From: Hyalangium gracile | GTDB lineage: Bacteria > Myxococcota > Myxococcia > Myxococcales > Myxococcaceae | Assembly (NCBI RefSeq): GCF_020103725.1 | Contig: NZ_JAHXBG010000006.1 | Coordinates: 434,001 to 498,000 of the forward strand | DNA: 64,000 nt | Direction of reading: 5' to 3' | Shown here: positions 6,755 through 16,339 of the stretch, one piece after another | Position numbering within the stretch: position 1 is the first letter of the stretch | Layout of the letters: each line of letters starts with the position of its first letter | Program-made: the position numbers and the translations under genes | The notes under the pieces: generated by a model | What the model was told of the DNA's origin: nothing | Databases searched by the model: none | What the model saw: the letters and a program-made list of their open reading frames with translations, nothing else

Positions 6755-8958
6755 GCACGACCCTCAGTCGTCGCTCCGTGCTGAAGGGCTCGCTGGTCCT
6801 GGCCTTCGCCCTGTCCGGTGCCCGCGCCTTCGGTCAGAAGGCGAGCGCGAGCAAGCTCCCCAGGGACCTGGCGAGAAACAGCCAGCTCGACGCCTGGCTG
6901 CGCATCAGCGCGGACGGCGTGGTCACCCTGAAGACCGGCAAGGTGGAGCTCGGGCAGGGCATCCTGACGGCGCTTGGTCAGATCTGCGCCGACGAGCTGG
7001 ACATCGACCTGTCGCGGCTGGAGATCATCTCCGGCAACACCACGCTGTCCCCCAACCAGGGGACGACGGCCGGCAGCATGTCCACCTCCGAAGGCGGCAT
7101 GGCGGTGCGCTACGCCGCGGCGGAGGTCCGCTCCGTGCTGGTGGCCATGGCTGGCAAGCAGCTGGGCGCGCCCGTCTCCCGACTGCGCGTGCAGGATGGC
7201 ACCGTCACGGATCCCTCGAGCAAACGCTCCGTCACCTACTGGAGCCTGATTGGTGGGCAGGAGCTGAAGCGGGAGGCGACCGGCTCCGTCTCACCCAAGC
7301 CCGCCTCCGCGCGGCGCTATGTCGGTCGGTCCATTCCTCGTCGCGATCTGCCTCCCAAGGTGACCGGTGAGGCCATCTTCGTACAGGACCTCCGGCCCAA
7401 GTCCCTGGTGCATGGGCGGGTGGTGCGCCCTCCCTCCTATGGAGCGGCGCTCGTCGAGGCGGACACGGCGGCCGTGACGAGCATGCCGGGCGTCTTGAAG
7501 GTGGTGCGCGACGGCAACTTCCTGGCGGTGATCGCGGCCAAGGAGTGGCAGGCCATCCGGGCCGCTGATCGCCTCGCACGCTCCGCCCAGTGGCGGGAGA
7601 AGGCTGCCCTGCCCGTGGACCCCTATGGCTGGCTGCAGGAGCAGCCTACCGAGGACACCCTCATCCAGGACTCAGCGCGCAAGGGCGGTCCCGCGCCGGC
7701 CCGTACCTTGGAGGCCAGCTACCGGCGCCCCTACCAGATGCATGGCTCCCTGGGCCCGTCGTGCGCCGTGGCGGAGTGGAACGGGGAAGTCCTGACCGTC
7801 CACACCCACAGCCAGAGCGTCTTCGACACCTGCGAGGCCATCGCGAAGATGCTCGGCCTGCCCAATGAGAAGGTGCAGGGCCAGCACATGAATGGCGCGG
7901 GCTGCTACGGCCACAACGGCGCGGATGACGCCGCCGCGGATGCCGCGCTCCTGGCCCGCGCGCTGCCCGGCCGAGCCGTTCGCGTGCAGTGGTCGCGCCA
8001 GGACGAGCACACCTGGGAGCCCTACGGCCCGGCGATGGTGACGAAGGTCCGCGCGGGCGTGGACTCGAGGGGGAACGTGCTCGACTGGGCGTATGAGCTC
8101 TGGTCCACCTCCCACGGCATGCGTCCGGGCGGCAACCCCGGGAACCTGCTGGCGGGCCAGTCGCTGGTCACGCCCTTCCTGGTGCCCATCCCCAAGAACG
8201 GAGGGCCGCCCAACTACGCCGCCGACCGGAACGCCATTCCGCTCTACGCGTTCCCCGGCCAGAAGGTGACCACCCACTTCGTGACCGCGACGCCTGTCCG
8301 CACCTCGTCCCACCGGGGCCTGGGCGCCTACGCCAACGTCTTCTCCATCGAGTCCTTCATGGACGAGCTGGCGCACTCGGCCCGCGTCGACCCCATCGAG
8401 TACCGGCTCCGCCAGCTTCGGGACGAGCGAGCCAAGGCCGTCATCACCCGGGCGGCGAAGCGGTTCGGCTGGTCCTCGTTCTCCCGCGAGCCCCAGCGAG
8501 GGCGTGGCGTCGGCTTCGCTCGCTACAAGAACGTCGCGAGCTACTGCGCCGTCTGCCTCGAGGTCCTCGTCGATCCCCAGAGCCATGCCATCCGGGTCGT
8601 CCGGGCCGTGCTCGCGGCGGACGCGGGCGAGGTGGTGAACCCGGATGGGCTCGTCAACCAGCTCGAGGGAGGGCTGATCCAGTCCTTGAGCTGGAGCCTG
8701 AAGGAGGCGGTCCAGTACGACGCCCACCGCATCCTCTCGCGCGACTGGAGCACCTATCCCATCCTCACCTTCTCGGAGGTGCCTTCCGTCGAGGTGGAGC
8801 TCATCGATCGCCCGGGCGAGCCGTTCCTGGGGGCAGGGGAGGCCGCGCAGGGGCCTACCGCCGCTGCCCTGGCCAACGCCGTCTTCGATGCCACGGGCTC
8901 GAGGGTGCGCGAGCTGCCGCTCACCCCGCAACGGCTGGCGTCCGTGAAGCGGGGCTAG
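6751..8958 (+). CDS. Molybdopterin-dependent hydroxylase large subunit (IorB-like), Tat-exported
   Basis: 735 aa from ATG 6751, overlapping the small-subunit stop. The N-terminus carries a twin-arginine signal (LSRRSVLKG then a hydrophobic run), so the folded cofactor-bearing complex should go to the periplasm. Molybdopterin-binding stretches are visible, such as GKVELGQGI, SHRGLGAYAN and the C-terminal GAGEAAQGPT, where the Glu is the catalytic base of the family. The protein matches aldehyde or isoquinoline oxidoreductases. The substrate is unknown. Its TAG stop shares the four bases CTAG with the stop of the convergent dihaem lipoprotein gene, the probable electron acceptor. Confidence 0.88.
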   Translation: MSTTLSRRSVLKGSLVLAFALSGARAFGQKASASKLPRDLARNSQLDAWLRISADGVVTLKTGKVELGQGILTALGQICADELDIDLSRLEIISGNTTLSPNQGTTAGSMSTSEGGMAVRYAAAEVRSVLVAMAGKQLGAPVSRLRVQDGTVTDPSSKRSVTYWSLIGGQELKREATGSVSPKPASARRYVGRSIPRRDLPPKVTGEAIFVQDLRPKSLVHGRVVRPPSYGAALVEADTAAVTSMPGVLKVVRDGNFLAVIAAKEWQAIRAADRLARSAQWREKAALPVDPYGWLQEQPTEDTLIQDSARKGGPAPARTLEASYRRPYQMHGSLGPSCAVAEWNGEVLTVHTHSQSVFDTCEAIAKMLGLPNEKVQGQHMNGAGCYGHNGADDAAADAALLARALPGRAVRVQWSRQDEHTWEPYGPAMVTKVRAGVDSRGNVLDWAYELWSTSHGMRPGGNPGNLLAGQSLVTPFLVPIPKNGGPPNYAADRNAIPLYAFPGQKVTTHFVTATPVRTSSHRGLGAYANVFSIESFMDELAHSARVDPIEYRLRQLRDERAKAVITRAAKRFGWSSFSREPQRGRGVGFARYKNVASYCAVCLEVLVDPQSHAIRVVRAVLAADAGEVVNPDGLVNQLEGGLIQSLSWSLKEAVQYDAHRILSRDWSTYPILTFSEVPSVEVELIDRPGEPFLGAGEAAQGPTAAALANAVFDATGSRVRELPLTPQRLASVKRG

Positions 8959-9623
8959 GGCTTCGGGCAGTGGGCGCCGGTGGCGATCCAGGCCTGGATC
9001 AGCTCACCGAACGCCTTCTGCGTGCCGGGCACCGGCTCGAGTCCGGGGCCGGGGTTCCAACCCCAGCCGACCAGGACGTCTTCCGCCATGTGCTTCTGGA
9101 TTTCGGCCAGGTTCTTACCGCCGTTGCGACTCGGGGACCGGATCTGCTCGCAGATCTGCCCCAGCGATTTGCCTATCCACGCCATCTTGACCGGCGCCAG
9201 CGCCCACTTGGGGTTGCCCGGGATGCTCGCGACGGTCTCTCCAGTGGTGGGCGAGTTGGTCGCCTGGTGACACGTCGAGCACGGCAGGCCCGCCGTTCCA
9301 TGGCCATCCGGCCCGCCCGACACCGTCGGCACGTGGACGCGCTGGTCCATCCCCTGGCGCGGCTTGTCATCCGGCGGGTGGCAGTTGGTGCAGCGGGGAT
9401 GGGTGATCACCCGGCCCGCCTCGCGGAAGAGCGCCACCGAGCGAGTCGTAGGGTCGGCGATGCTCGCGAACGCCGACACGGGCTGGAGGTCCCGAGGCGA
9501 AGCGCTTCCGCCCTGGGGCTGTGCCCCGGAGCCCGTGGGCTCCGCTGGCCGTGGGGCTGGCTTGCAGCCCGCCAGAATCGCCGTCGCACTCAATGCCAGG
9601 AGGGTCGCGGGAAGAGCGTGCAT
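8955..9623 (-). CDS. Dihaem c-type cytochrome lipoprotein
   Basis: 222 aa from ATG 9623; an in-frame ATG at 9668 would add 15 polar residues before the signal. The start MHALPATLLALSATAILAGC is a lipoprotein signal with the acylated Cys at residue 20. Two haem c motifs follow, C78-TNC-H82 and C115-STC-H119. Such small multihaem proteins often accompany periplasmic IorAB-type hydroxylases as isoquinoline-oxidoreductase-associated cytochromes. The adjacent convergent gene is exactly that enzyme, so I infer it takes electrons from the Mo hydroxylase to the respiratory chain. No axial Met ligand is obvious. Confidence 0.8.
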   Translation of the reverse strand: MHALPATLLALSATAILAGCKPAPRPAEPTGSGAQPQGGSASPRDLQPVSAFASIADPTTRSVALFREAGRVITHPRCTNCHPPDDKPRQGMDQRVHVPTVSGGPDGHGTAGLPCSTCHQATNSPTTGETVASIPGNPKWALAPVKMAWIGKSLGQICEQIRSPSRNGGKNLAEIQKHMAEDVLVGWGWNPGPGLEPVPGTQKAFGELIQAWIATGAHCPKP

Positions 9624-9698
9624 GGATCCGGGTGAGCCCATCGGCTCCTTGGAATCATGCTTTCGCACACGGCCGGAATCCAGCGCTCCCGGAAGCCA

Positions 9699-9724
9699 CC
9701 CACTGTCATGGGAGTGACAGTGGG
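9699..9724 (-). terminator. Hairpin after the alpha-2-macroglobulin gene
   Basis: A perfect 10-bp inverted repeat (CCCACTGTCA / TGACAGTGGG) with a 6-base loop lies 27 bases past the stop of the alpha-2-macroglobulin gene and before the dihaem lipoprotein gene. There is no clear U-run, so it may be a stabilising hairpin or a non-canonical terminator. Confidence 0.5.
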
Positions 9725-9750
9725 ATGGCGCGGCCCTGGCTGATGGGGCC

Positions 9751-12700
9751 TCACTGCTTCGGGGCGATGGACACCTTCACGCCGTTGATCCAGGCCTTGT
9801 GCTCGTCCGCGTAGTAGAGGTACGCGCGGCTCGCCGGGCCCGTGTAGGTGCCGGGCACCGCGGCGATCAGCGACACTGGCACGTCCAGCTTCTTCCGCGG
9901 CTCCAGGCCTCGCCAGTACAGCACCACGTCGCGGCCGATGACTTCGTAGGCGTCCACCGTCTTCCGCTTCACCAGCTCCTTGAGCTGGTCGTGGCGCACC
10001 TCGAGCCCTCCCGGCACGCCGAAGATGGCCACCGCCGTCGGCAGCTTCTCGTCCGTCTTGTTGGACACCAGCACCCGCGCCTCGGTGGGCTCTCCCTCGG
10101 TGAGCGCCGTCTTCGCCAGCGCCACCTCCATCCCCACCCGCGTCTCCGGCGAGCTGTCCGGCACCAGCGCGTTGTAGACGACCTCCACCGAGTATGGCAG
10201 CTGCGCGCCGCCCTCCATCCGCAGCTCGATCTTCCGGTCTCCCGTGGTGAGCAGCTCGGACACGTCCGGCAGCTTGATGGCCTCCTGGGCCGTCGCCTCG
10301 AACCTCACCGCGCTGCCCACCGGCTGGCCGTCCACGTACACCCGCACCGCGCCGCCCGACCGCTTCGCCGCCTGCGCCTTGTCGAAGGCCACGATGGCTC
10401 GCAGCGCCAGCACCGTGCTCTGCGTCGAGCCGTAGCGGCCCCCCTCGCACGAGCTCGCCAGGAACTTCATCGAGCGCTGCACGTTCGCCGCATAGGAGGA
10501 GTCCCTCAGCCACGCCAGCACCGCCAGGGCCGTGGTCTCAATCTGCAGCGTCTCGCCCATGCTGCCGACGATGGACTGCTTGCCGCCCTCCACCACGCCC
10601 TCCTTGCCCTGCTTCGCGGCCAGCCGCTCCATCAGCTTCCGGGCCTCCGCCGCATCCCCCGCCAGCGACAGCGTGTTCGCCGCCAGCGCCAGCACGTAGC
10701 TGTTCTGGCTCTTCGTCGCCGCCACCTTCAAGGAGGCGAGCTCCTTGGACAGCTCCCGTGCCGCCTCGGCGGGCCGGGGCGCGCTCTCCAGCAGCGCCCA
10801 GAGGATGTACGCGTCCGAGGTGTCCTTGTCCTCGATCCAGGTGTGCAGCGCGCGGCGCTTGCGCTCGAAGCCGCCCTTGCCGTCCCGCTGCCGCAGCAGC
10901 CACGCCCGCGTGCGCTCCAGCATGGCGCTGTCCACGTCCCGCACCTGCTTCATGTCCGCGAAGTGCAGCAGGCCGAACGCCGTGAGCGCCTCGTGGCCGG
11001 GGTTCTCTCCGAACCACTCGTAGCCCTTCTCCGGGCACTCGAAGCCCACCAGCCGCTTGTAGCCCGCCTCCAGCTTCTCGCGCGCCGAGGCCACCAGCTT
11101 CGGGTCCACCCCGCTGTGGGACTGGAAGTACTGCTGCGCCATCGTCATCGGGTACGTCGTGGAGCTCGTCTGCTCGAAGCAGCCCGAGGGCTCCTGGATG
11201 AGCCGCGCCAGCGACTCCGTCATGTTCGCCAGCGGGCTCGGGTACACCACGATGGACGTCTTCACGCTGCCGCGCACCAGGTTCGCCGGCAGCGTCACCG
11301 TGTGAGACGCCGGCTTCTGCGCCGACACCAGTCCGCCGAACGAGCTCCGGATGGGAAATCCGTTGGGCTTGATGGCCACCGTGCGCGTCACCGTGTCCGC
11401 GTAGTCGCCCGCGCTCGCCGTGAGCTTCAGGTCCACGGGCTGGGACTGGTGGCCGATCTTCAGCTCCACGATGCGCCGGGCGCGCTCCCGGGCCGCCAGG
11501 TCCACCGGGCCCATGGAGGCCACCTTCAGGTCTCCCTTGAAGTCGATCCTCACGCCCGCGCCCTTCAGCGCCGACTCGGTGCCGTTCACCAGCGCCACCG
11601 GGAGCTGGATGATGTCCCCCGAGGTCACCTCGAGCGGCAGCTTCGGCTCCAGGTAGAAGGGCTGCACCGACTCGATGGCCGCCACCGCCGAGCCGAGCGC
11701 CCCGTCATCTCCCACCGTGCCCGCGAAGGCCTTGAACGACGTCACCGAGTCGTTCAGTCCGAAGGAGACCTGGACCTCTCCCGTCCGCGCGGAGGTGCGG
11801 ACGCCCGCGTTCCAGTAGAGCGTCTCCGAGAAGTCCACGCGGTCTCCCGCCTTGCGGCCCGGCCGCACCGTGTGCGCGTACTCGCGGATGTAGACCACTG
11901 GCTGCTCGTAGGGCGGCTCGGCAGCCACTTCGAGCCTGTCGGCAAACAGCCCCATGTCCCTCTTGGCCTCCTTCGCCCTGTGCTCCGCGGCGACCATCTG
12001 CTTGTTGGCCCGCTCGTTAGCCTGCTGTCGCGGCATGGCCTGCCCGGCGGGGAACGCCGGAGGAGGCGCGGGCGGTGGGAGCCCCGCCATCGGCGCAGGC
12101 GCGGCGACGGGCATGGGCCGGGCGGGCCTCGGCGGTGCTCCCTTGGGCATCGGAGGGGCAGCCTGCGGAGGCGGAGCGCCAGCCGCCACGGCGCCCTCGG
12201 CGACGGCCATTTCCTCCTCGAAGAACCGGGGCCGCGCCACCGGCACGCGGACGGCGAACACTCGCCGGGCCGCATCCCCGTGCCGCGCCACGAAGCTCAC
12301 CGGATCCGCGAGCGCGAACCGCCGCCAGCCCTGAGTGCCCAGCAGCAGGTCCACCGCCAGCTTCGCCTTGGGGTGCTTCTCGTCCAGGTACACCTGCGCG
12401 TCGGCCAGTTCCTTCACCTCGGGCTCCAGCAGCACCATCACCGGCAGCTGGGGCGCCTGGTCCCGCTTCTCGATGAGCTCGAGCACCGCGTCATCCGTCA
12501 CGGTGAGCATCACCAGCGCGGAGACCGGCTTGCCGTCGCGCGTCGTCCGGGCGGTGAGCTTCACCGTGTCGCCCGGCACGTAGCTCTTCTTGTCCAGCCG
12601 CAGCTCGACGTCGAGCGCCTTCGCCGGCTGGCGGAACACCAGCCGCTCCGCGAGCGGGCGCCCGTTCCCGTCCCACACCGTGGCGACGAGCACGCCGTCC

Positions 12701-13893
12701 GCGTCCTTCGGATCGAGCGTCACCTTGTCCCCGGGGCCGACCTGCGCCGAGGCCAGCTCCACCTCGCGCTTGCTCAGCGTCACCTTCGCCTTGCTCACGC
12801 CCGAGAGCGCCACGGAGAGGGTGACGGGCCTGCCCGCGGCCACCACGTCCTCGCTCGCGCGCAGCACGGCGCCCTGGGGCTTCACCTCGGGCAGTGGGAA
12901 GGTCTTCTGGATGCCCGACGGCTCGTCGATGCGCAGCGCGTACTTCGTGCCCGCCTTCGGGGTGAACTCGAAGCGGCCGCGCCCCTCGTGCTCGGAGCGC
13001 ACCGAGGCCACCGTCTGGCCCGTGGCCTGGTCGATCACCGCGCCCACCAGGTCCGCTGGCTTCCGTGCCGGCGTCTTCGCCTCGAAGTAGACGCGCGCGC
13101 CCAGGCCGCCCACCAGCTCTCCGCCCTCCGGGTAGAAGGCCAGGTCCAGCGTCTGCAGCAGGATGGGGATCGTCTTGGCCGCCGTCTCCACCACGCCGCC
13201 GTCCTCGATGGCGAAGGCCAGCGAGCCCTCGCCGCGAGCCATCCTCGCCGGCAGCTTGAAGCTGACCGTGCACAGCCCCTTCGCGTCGACGGTGCCCGTC
13301 ACCTGCGCCGCGGTGGCTCCATCCACCACCGCCGTGGCGGTGACCTTCGCTCCCGCCGGCACACCGCCCTCGGCGCGCTTCACGTCCAGCGTGGCGGTGA
13401 CCGAGTCTCCCGGTCCATAGCCATCGCGGAGGAACTCGATCTGCGACTTGAGCCGCGGCGCACGGTAGGCGCGCACGTCGAACTTCCGCTCCGCCGGAGC
13501 CTCACCCGTCTGGGGGTAGGTGACCTGGAGCGTGTACTCGCCTCCCGCCTGCTCCGCAGGCACCGTCCACGCGTAGCCCCAGACCGAGTCCTGCGTCTGC
13601 ACCCGCGCGGTGGTGACCACGTCCCCCTTGGGCCCGCGGATCTCGATCAGCGCCAGCTGCTGCTGGCCGCCGGGCTTGTGGCTGATCGCCTCGAGCATCA
13701 GGCCTCGCGCCAGCACCTGCTCACCGGGCCGGTACAGCGGCTTGTCCGTGCTGATGAACGTCAGATGGCGGTTCGGTCCCCCGAGCGAGCCCGTGTCCGC
13801 CTTGGCGGTGACGAGGTGTTGGACGGTGGCGGGGACGGCCAGACCCACGGCGAGCAGCACCACGAGGGTCCGTGGGGCGATGTCGATGAGCAT
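9751..13893 (-). CDS. Bacterial alpha-2-macroglobulin with thioester motif
   Basis: 1380 aa from ATG 13893 (AGGAG upstream); 30 further in-frame codons lie before it but hold no signal peptide. An N-terminal hydrophobic segment (~5-25) is a signal anchor without a lipobox. Macroglobulin domains fill the N-terminal half, including the MG-type STDKPLYRPGEQV. A Pro/Ala-rich insert lies at ~565-615. The thioester motif is intact: GCFEQ with C905, followed by the alpha-helical TED domain containing YEWFGENPGHEALTAFGLL. Known role: a periplasmic protease trap that covalently captures invading proteases. E. coli YfhM is a lipoprotein paired with PBP1C; neither feature is seen here, so this is more like the stand-alone class. 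The secreted M4 protease gene is divergent from it. Confidence 0.88.
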   Translation of the reverse strand: MLIDIAPRTLVVLLAVGLAVPATVQHLVTAKADTGSLGGPNRHLTFISTDKPLYRPGEQVLARGLMLEAISHKPGGQQQLALIEIRGPKGDVVTTARVQTQDSVWGYAWTVPAEQAGGEYTLQVTYPQTGEAPAERKFDVRAYRAPRLKSQIEFLRDGYGPGDSVTATLDVKRAEGGVPAGAKVTATAVVDGATAAQVTGTVDAKGLCTVSFKLPARMARGEGSLAFAIEDGGVVETAAKTIPILLQTLDLAFYPEGGELVGGLGARVYFEAKTPARKPADLVGAVIDQATGQTVASVRSEHEGRGRFEFTPKAGTKYALRIDEPSGIQKTFPLPEVKPQGAVLRASEDVVAAGRPVTLSVALSGVSKAKVTLSKREVELASAQVGPGDKVTLDPKDADGVLVATVWDGNGRPLAERLVFRQPAKALDVELRLDKKSYVPGDTVKLTARTTRDGKPVSALVMLTVTDDAVLELIEKRDQAPQLPVMVLLEPEVKELADAQVYLDEKHPKAKLAVDLLLGTQGWRRFALADPVSFVARHGDAARRVFAVRVPVARPRFFEEEMAVAEGAVAAGAPPPQAAPPMPKGAPPRPARPMPVAAPAPMAGLPPPAPPPAFPAGQAMPRQQANERANKQMVAAEHRAKEAKRDMGLFADRLEVAAEPPYEQPVVYIREYAHTVRPGRKAGDRVDFSETLYWNAGVRTSARTGEVQVSFGLNDSVTSFKAFAGTVGDDGALGSAVAAIESVQPFYLEPKLPLEVTSGDIIQLPVALVNGTESALKGAGVRIDFKGDLKVASMGPVDLAARERARRIVELKIGHQSQPVDLKLTASAGDYADTVTRTVAIKPNGFPIRSSFGGLVSAQKPASHTVTLPANLVRGSVKTSIVVYPSPLANMTESLARLIQEPSGCFEQTSSTTYPMTMAQQYFQSHSGVDPKLVASAREKLEAGYKRLVGFECPEKGYEWFGENPGHEALTAFGLLHFADMKQVRDVDSAMLERTRAWLLRQRDGKGGFERKRRALHTWIEDKDTSDAYILWALLESAPRPAEAARELSKELASLKVAATKSQNSYVLALAANTLSLAGDAAEARKLMERLAAKQGKEGVVEGGKQSIVGSMGETLQIETTALAVLAWLRDSSYAANVQRSMKFLASSCEGGRYGSTQSTVLALRAIVAFDKAQAAKRSGGAVRVYVDGQPVGSAVRFEATAQEAIKLPDVSELLTTGDRKIELRMEGGAQLPYSVEVVYNALVPDSSPETRVGMEVALAKTALTEGEPTEARVLVSNKTDEKLPTAVAIFGVPGGLEVRHDQLKELVKRKTVDAYEVIGRDVVLYWRGLEPRKKLDVPVSLIAAVPGTYTGPASRAYLYYADEHKAWINGVKVSIAPKQ

Positions 13894-14330
13894 GCAGGCT
13901 CCTGAAGAGGAGATGAGCGTTGCCGAGGAACGGCCCACCGTCGCGAAAGTTCTCCCACGGCAGACTCGCTCCACTGCGCCCACCGCGCGGGCGTGGGCGG
14001 TTGTATCTCAAATGATTAAGGAGTATTACGCGCTAGTCGTTTCTGGCTTGGAGGGCTGCCCTGGGGAAGTTTGACCCACGTGAGGCAATTCGCCCCGTGC
14101 GCCCGACGCGCCACCCGAGCCCTCGTTGCCGAGTGATTCCAGGGAGTTGAGCGGAGAGGCTGTAAACGAGTGATACATTTTTCGCGTGGTGTTGTGCGAC
14201 AAGCGTGATCCACCCCTCCTAGCAGCACAGCTCATAAGCCCATGAATTCCATGGTTTTTATGTGACTGGCCCAATCCCTGCTTAGTGCCTCAGTGCACAC
14301 GGCACCCCCGCCGTTAGCAGGAGGATCTCC
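13894..14330. other. 437-bp divergent intergenic region
   Basis: This stretch separates the divergent alpha-2-macroglobulin and M4 protease genes. It is visibly richer in A and T than the flanks, for example around 14010-14035 and 14160-14185, as expected of a promoter region. No convincing gene is present. The only specific element I can support is the sigma-54-like site at 14267-14282. Confidence 0.5.
14267..14282 (+). promoter_or_regulatory. Sigma-54-like promoter upstream of M4 protease
   Basis: TGGCCCAATCCCTGCT matches the -24/-12 consensus TGGCACRNNNNTTGCW at 14 of 16 positions. The invariant GG and GC are correctly spaced. The leader to the TTG start would be about 38 nt. Confidence is limited because such matches arise by chance in GC-rich DNA. 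Confidence 0.35.
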
Positions 14331-16241
14331 TTGGTTCGCAATCGCATCGTCGCCGCACTGCTCGCCACTCTGCCCCTCGCCGCCTGCGAGATGGCTGATC
14401 CGGAAGCCGCTGCTCCGGGAACGGAGAAGGCGGAGGAGCTCGCCCTGGGAGACGTGCAGTCCGCGCTCGCGGCGCTCCCCAACGCCCGCACGGTAGGCGC
14501 CCATGACAACGGCGTACCGTTCATGATCGAGGGCCGGCTGGGCTCGGCGTCGGGCTCGGTCCTGGGCCTGTCGGCGCTCAACGCCCATGGCCAGGTCAGC
14601 TCGGCGCTGCCGGGCATCGCCGCCGCGTTCCGCATGAAGGCCGCGGACCTGATCGTCCGGCGCATCAACACCGACGAGCGGGGCAACAGCCACATCCGCT
14701 ATCAGCAGCTGAAGAACGGCCTGCTGGTGGCTGGCGAGGAGCTCGTCGTCCACGTGGACAAGGCCGGCAACATCTTCGCGGCCAACGGCACGGCGCGCGA
14801 CGGGGAGTCCGTCTCCGCCAAGCCCGCCATCGCTCCGGAGGCGGCGCGCAACGCGGCGCTGCGCTCGCTGTCCGTGCTGGGCCGCCGCATCGAGGTAGAG
14901 GGTGAGCCCCGCCTGGTGTACGTGCGCACGGGCGCGGACCAGAAGCTGAAGCTGGCCTACGAGCTGATGGTCGTCGGCGAGGGGCGCGACCTGCCCATCC
15001 GCGAGCGCACCTATATCAGCGCGGCGGACGGCTCCCTGCTGGAGAAGCGCTCGGAGATCCACACCGCGCTCAACCGCGCGCTGTACAGCGCCAACAACGG
15101 CACCAGCCTGCCCGGCACGCTCAAGCGCTCCGAGGGCGGCGCGGCCACCGGTGACAACCACGTCGACACCAACTACGCGCGGCTGGGCGACACCTACAAC
15201 TGCTACAAGACGCTGTTCAACCGCGACTCGTACAACAACGCGGGCGCGCAGCTGAAGAGCACGGTGCACTACAGCACCAACTACGTGAACGCCTACTGGA
15301 ACGGCACCCAGATGGTGTACGGCGACGGCAACGGCACCACCTCCATCGCGCTGGGCCTGGACGCGGACGTCACCACGCACGAGCTGACGCACGCGGTGAC
15401 CAGCTCCGAGTCCAACCTGACGTACTCCGGCCAGTCCGGCGGCCTCAACGAGGCGATGAGCGACATCTTCGCCGCGGTGTGCGAGAGCTGGGCGAGCGGC
15501 ACCTGGAGCACCGGCGCGGACATCTGGAAGGTCGGCGAGGACGTCTGGACGCCGGCCACCGCGGGTGACGCGCTCCGCTACATGGACGACCCGAGGAAGG
15601 ACGGCGTGTCGCTCGACTTCTTCGCCGACTACACCTCCAGCACGGACGTGCACTACAGCTCGGGCATCGCCAACCTGGCCTTCACCCTGCTGTCCAAGGG
15701 TGGCACGCACCCGCGCGGCCGCTCCACCGTCAGCGTGACGGGCATCGGCGTCGAGAAGGCCGCTCGCATCTTCTACAAGGCCAACGTGGACCTGATGACG
15801 GCCTCCACCACCTTCGCGCAGGCGAAGACGTACACGGAGCAGGCCGCCACGCAGCTGGGCTACTCGGCGGCCGACGTGGCCTCCGTGTCGGCGGCCTGGC
15901 AGGCGGTGGGCGTGGGCAGCACCAGCTCGGGCGGCACCGCGCTGAGCAACGGCGTGGCGAAGACGGGCCTGTCGGGCGCGGCGAGCTCGGCGACCTACTA
16001 CTACCTGGACGTGCCGGCCAGCCGCGCGGTCTCGTTCGTGATGAGCGGCGGCTCGGGTGACGCGGACATGTACGTGAAGTTCGACGCGCAGCCGACCACC
16101 TCCTCGTACGACTGCCGCCCGTACCTGAGCGGCAACAACGAGACGTGCAACCTCGCGGCGAAGAGCACCGCCGGCCGCTACCACGTCATGCTGCGCGGCT
16201 ACTCCTCGTACTCGAGCGTCTCGCTCAAGGGCACCTACTAA
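14331..16241 (+). CDS. Secreted M4 (thermolysin-type) metalloprotease with PPC-like C-terminal domain
   Basis: 636 aa from a TTG start with AGGAGG 6-7 bases upstream; no better ATG fits the signal peptide. The N-terminus ends LPLAAC, a lipobox-like site with C19, so it may be a lipoprotein or be further cleaved. Residues ~40-240 are an FTP/PepSY-type propeptide that keeps the enzyme inactive. The catalytic domain has H350-E351-L-T-H354 and E374 in GGLNEAMSD, the same 24-residue spacing as thermolysin H142/E166, so the zinc site is complete. The C-terminal ~90 residues look like a PPC (pre-peptidase) domain. Expected role: extracellular protein digestion by a predatory or saprophytic cell. Confidence 0.92.
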   Translation: MVRNRIVAALLATLPLAACEMADPEAAAPGTEKAEELALGDVQSALAALPNARTVGAHDNGVPFMIEGRLGSASGSVLGLSALNAHGQVSSALPGIAAAFRMKAADLIVRRINTDERGNSHIRYQQLKNGLLVAGEELVVHVDKAGNIFAANGTARDGESVSAKPAIAPEAARNAALRSLSVLGRRIEVEGEPRLVYVRTGADQKLKLAYELMVVGEGRDLPIRERTYISAADGSLLEKRSEIHTALNRALYSANNGTSLPGTLKRSEGGAATGDNHVDTNYARLGDTYNCYKTLFNRDSYNNAGAQLKSTVHYSTNYVNAYWNGTQMVYGDGNGTTSIALGLDADVTTHELTHAVTSSESNLTYSGQSGGLNEAMSDIFAAVCESWASGTWSTGADIWKVGEDVWTPATAGDALRYMDDPRKDGVSLDFFADYTSSTDVHYSSGIANLAFTLLSKGGTHPRGRSTVSVTGIGVEKAARIFYKANVDLMTASTTFAQAKTYTEQAATQLGYSAADVASVSAAWQAVGVGSTSSGGTALSNGVAKTGLSGAASSATYYYLDVPASRAVSFVMSGGSGDADMYVKFDAQPTTSSYDCRPYLSGNNETCNLAAKSTAGRYHVMLRGYSSYSSVSLKGTY

Positions 16242-16274
16242 TTAGCCCGAGCGGGTCGAGCGCCGAGTGACAGG

Positions 16275-16303
16275 CACCCCCGGGGGAGCTTCCTCCGGGG
16301 GTG
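16275..16303. terminator. Bidirectional hairpin between M4 protease and aminotransferase genes
   Basis: The 9-bp stem CACCCCCGG/CCGGGGGTG has an 11-base loop that allows further pairing. It lies 34 bp past the protease stop and is followed on the plus strand by TCGTCTTT. It sits between two convergent genes, so it can end transcripts from both sides. Confidence 0.65.
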
Positions 16304-16339
16304 TCGTCTTTGCGGGGTACGTCTGGGAAGCCCCAGGGG

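Noticed and set aside
9799-13905. A 1368-codon open frame on the plus strand opposite the alpha-2-macroglobulin gene
   Set aside because: It is an antisense shadow: strong GC3 bias leaves few stops in it. Its translation is Arg/His-rich with no domain, while the minus-strand protein has clear family motifs.
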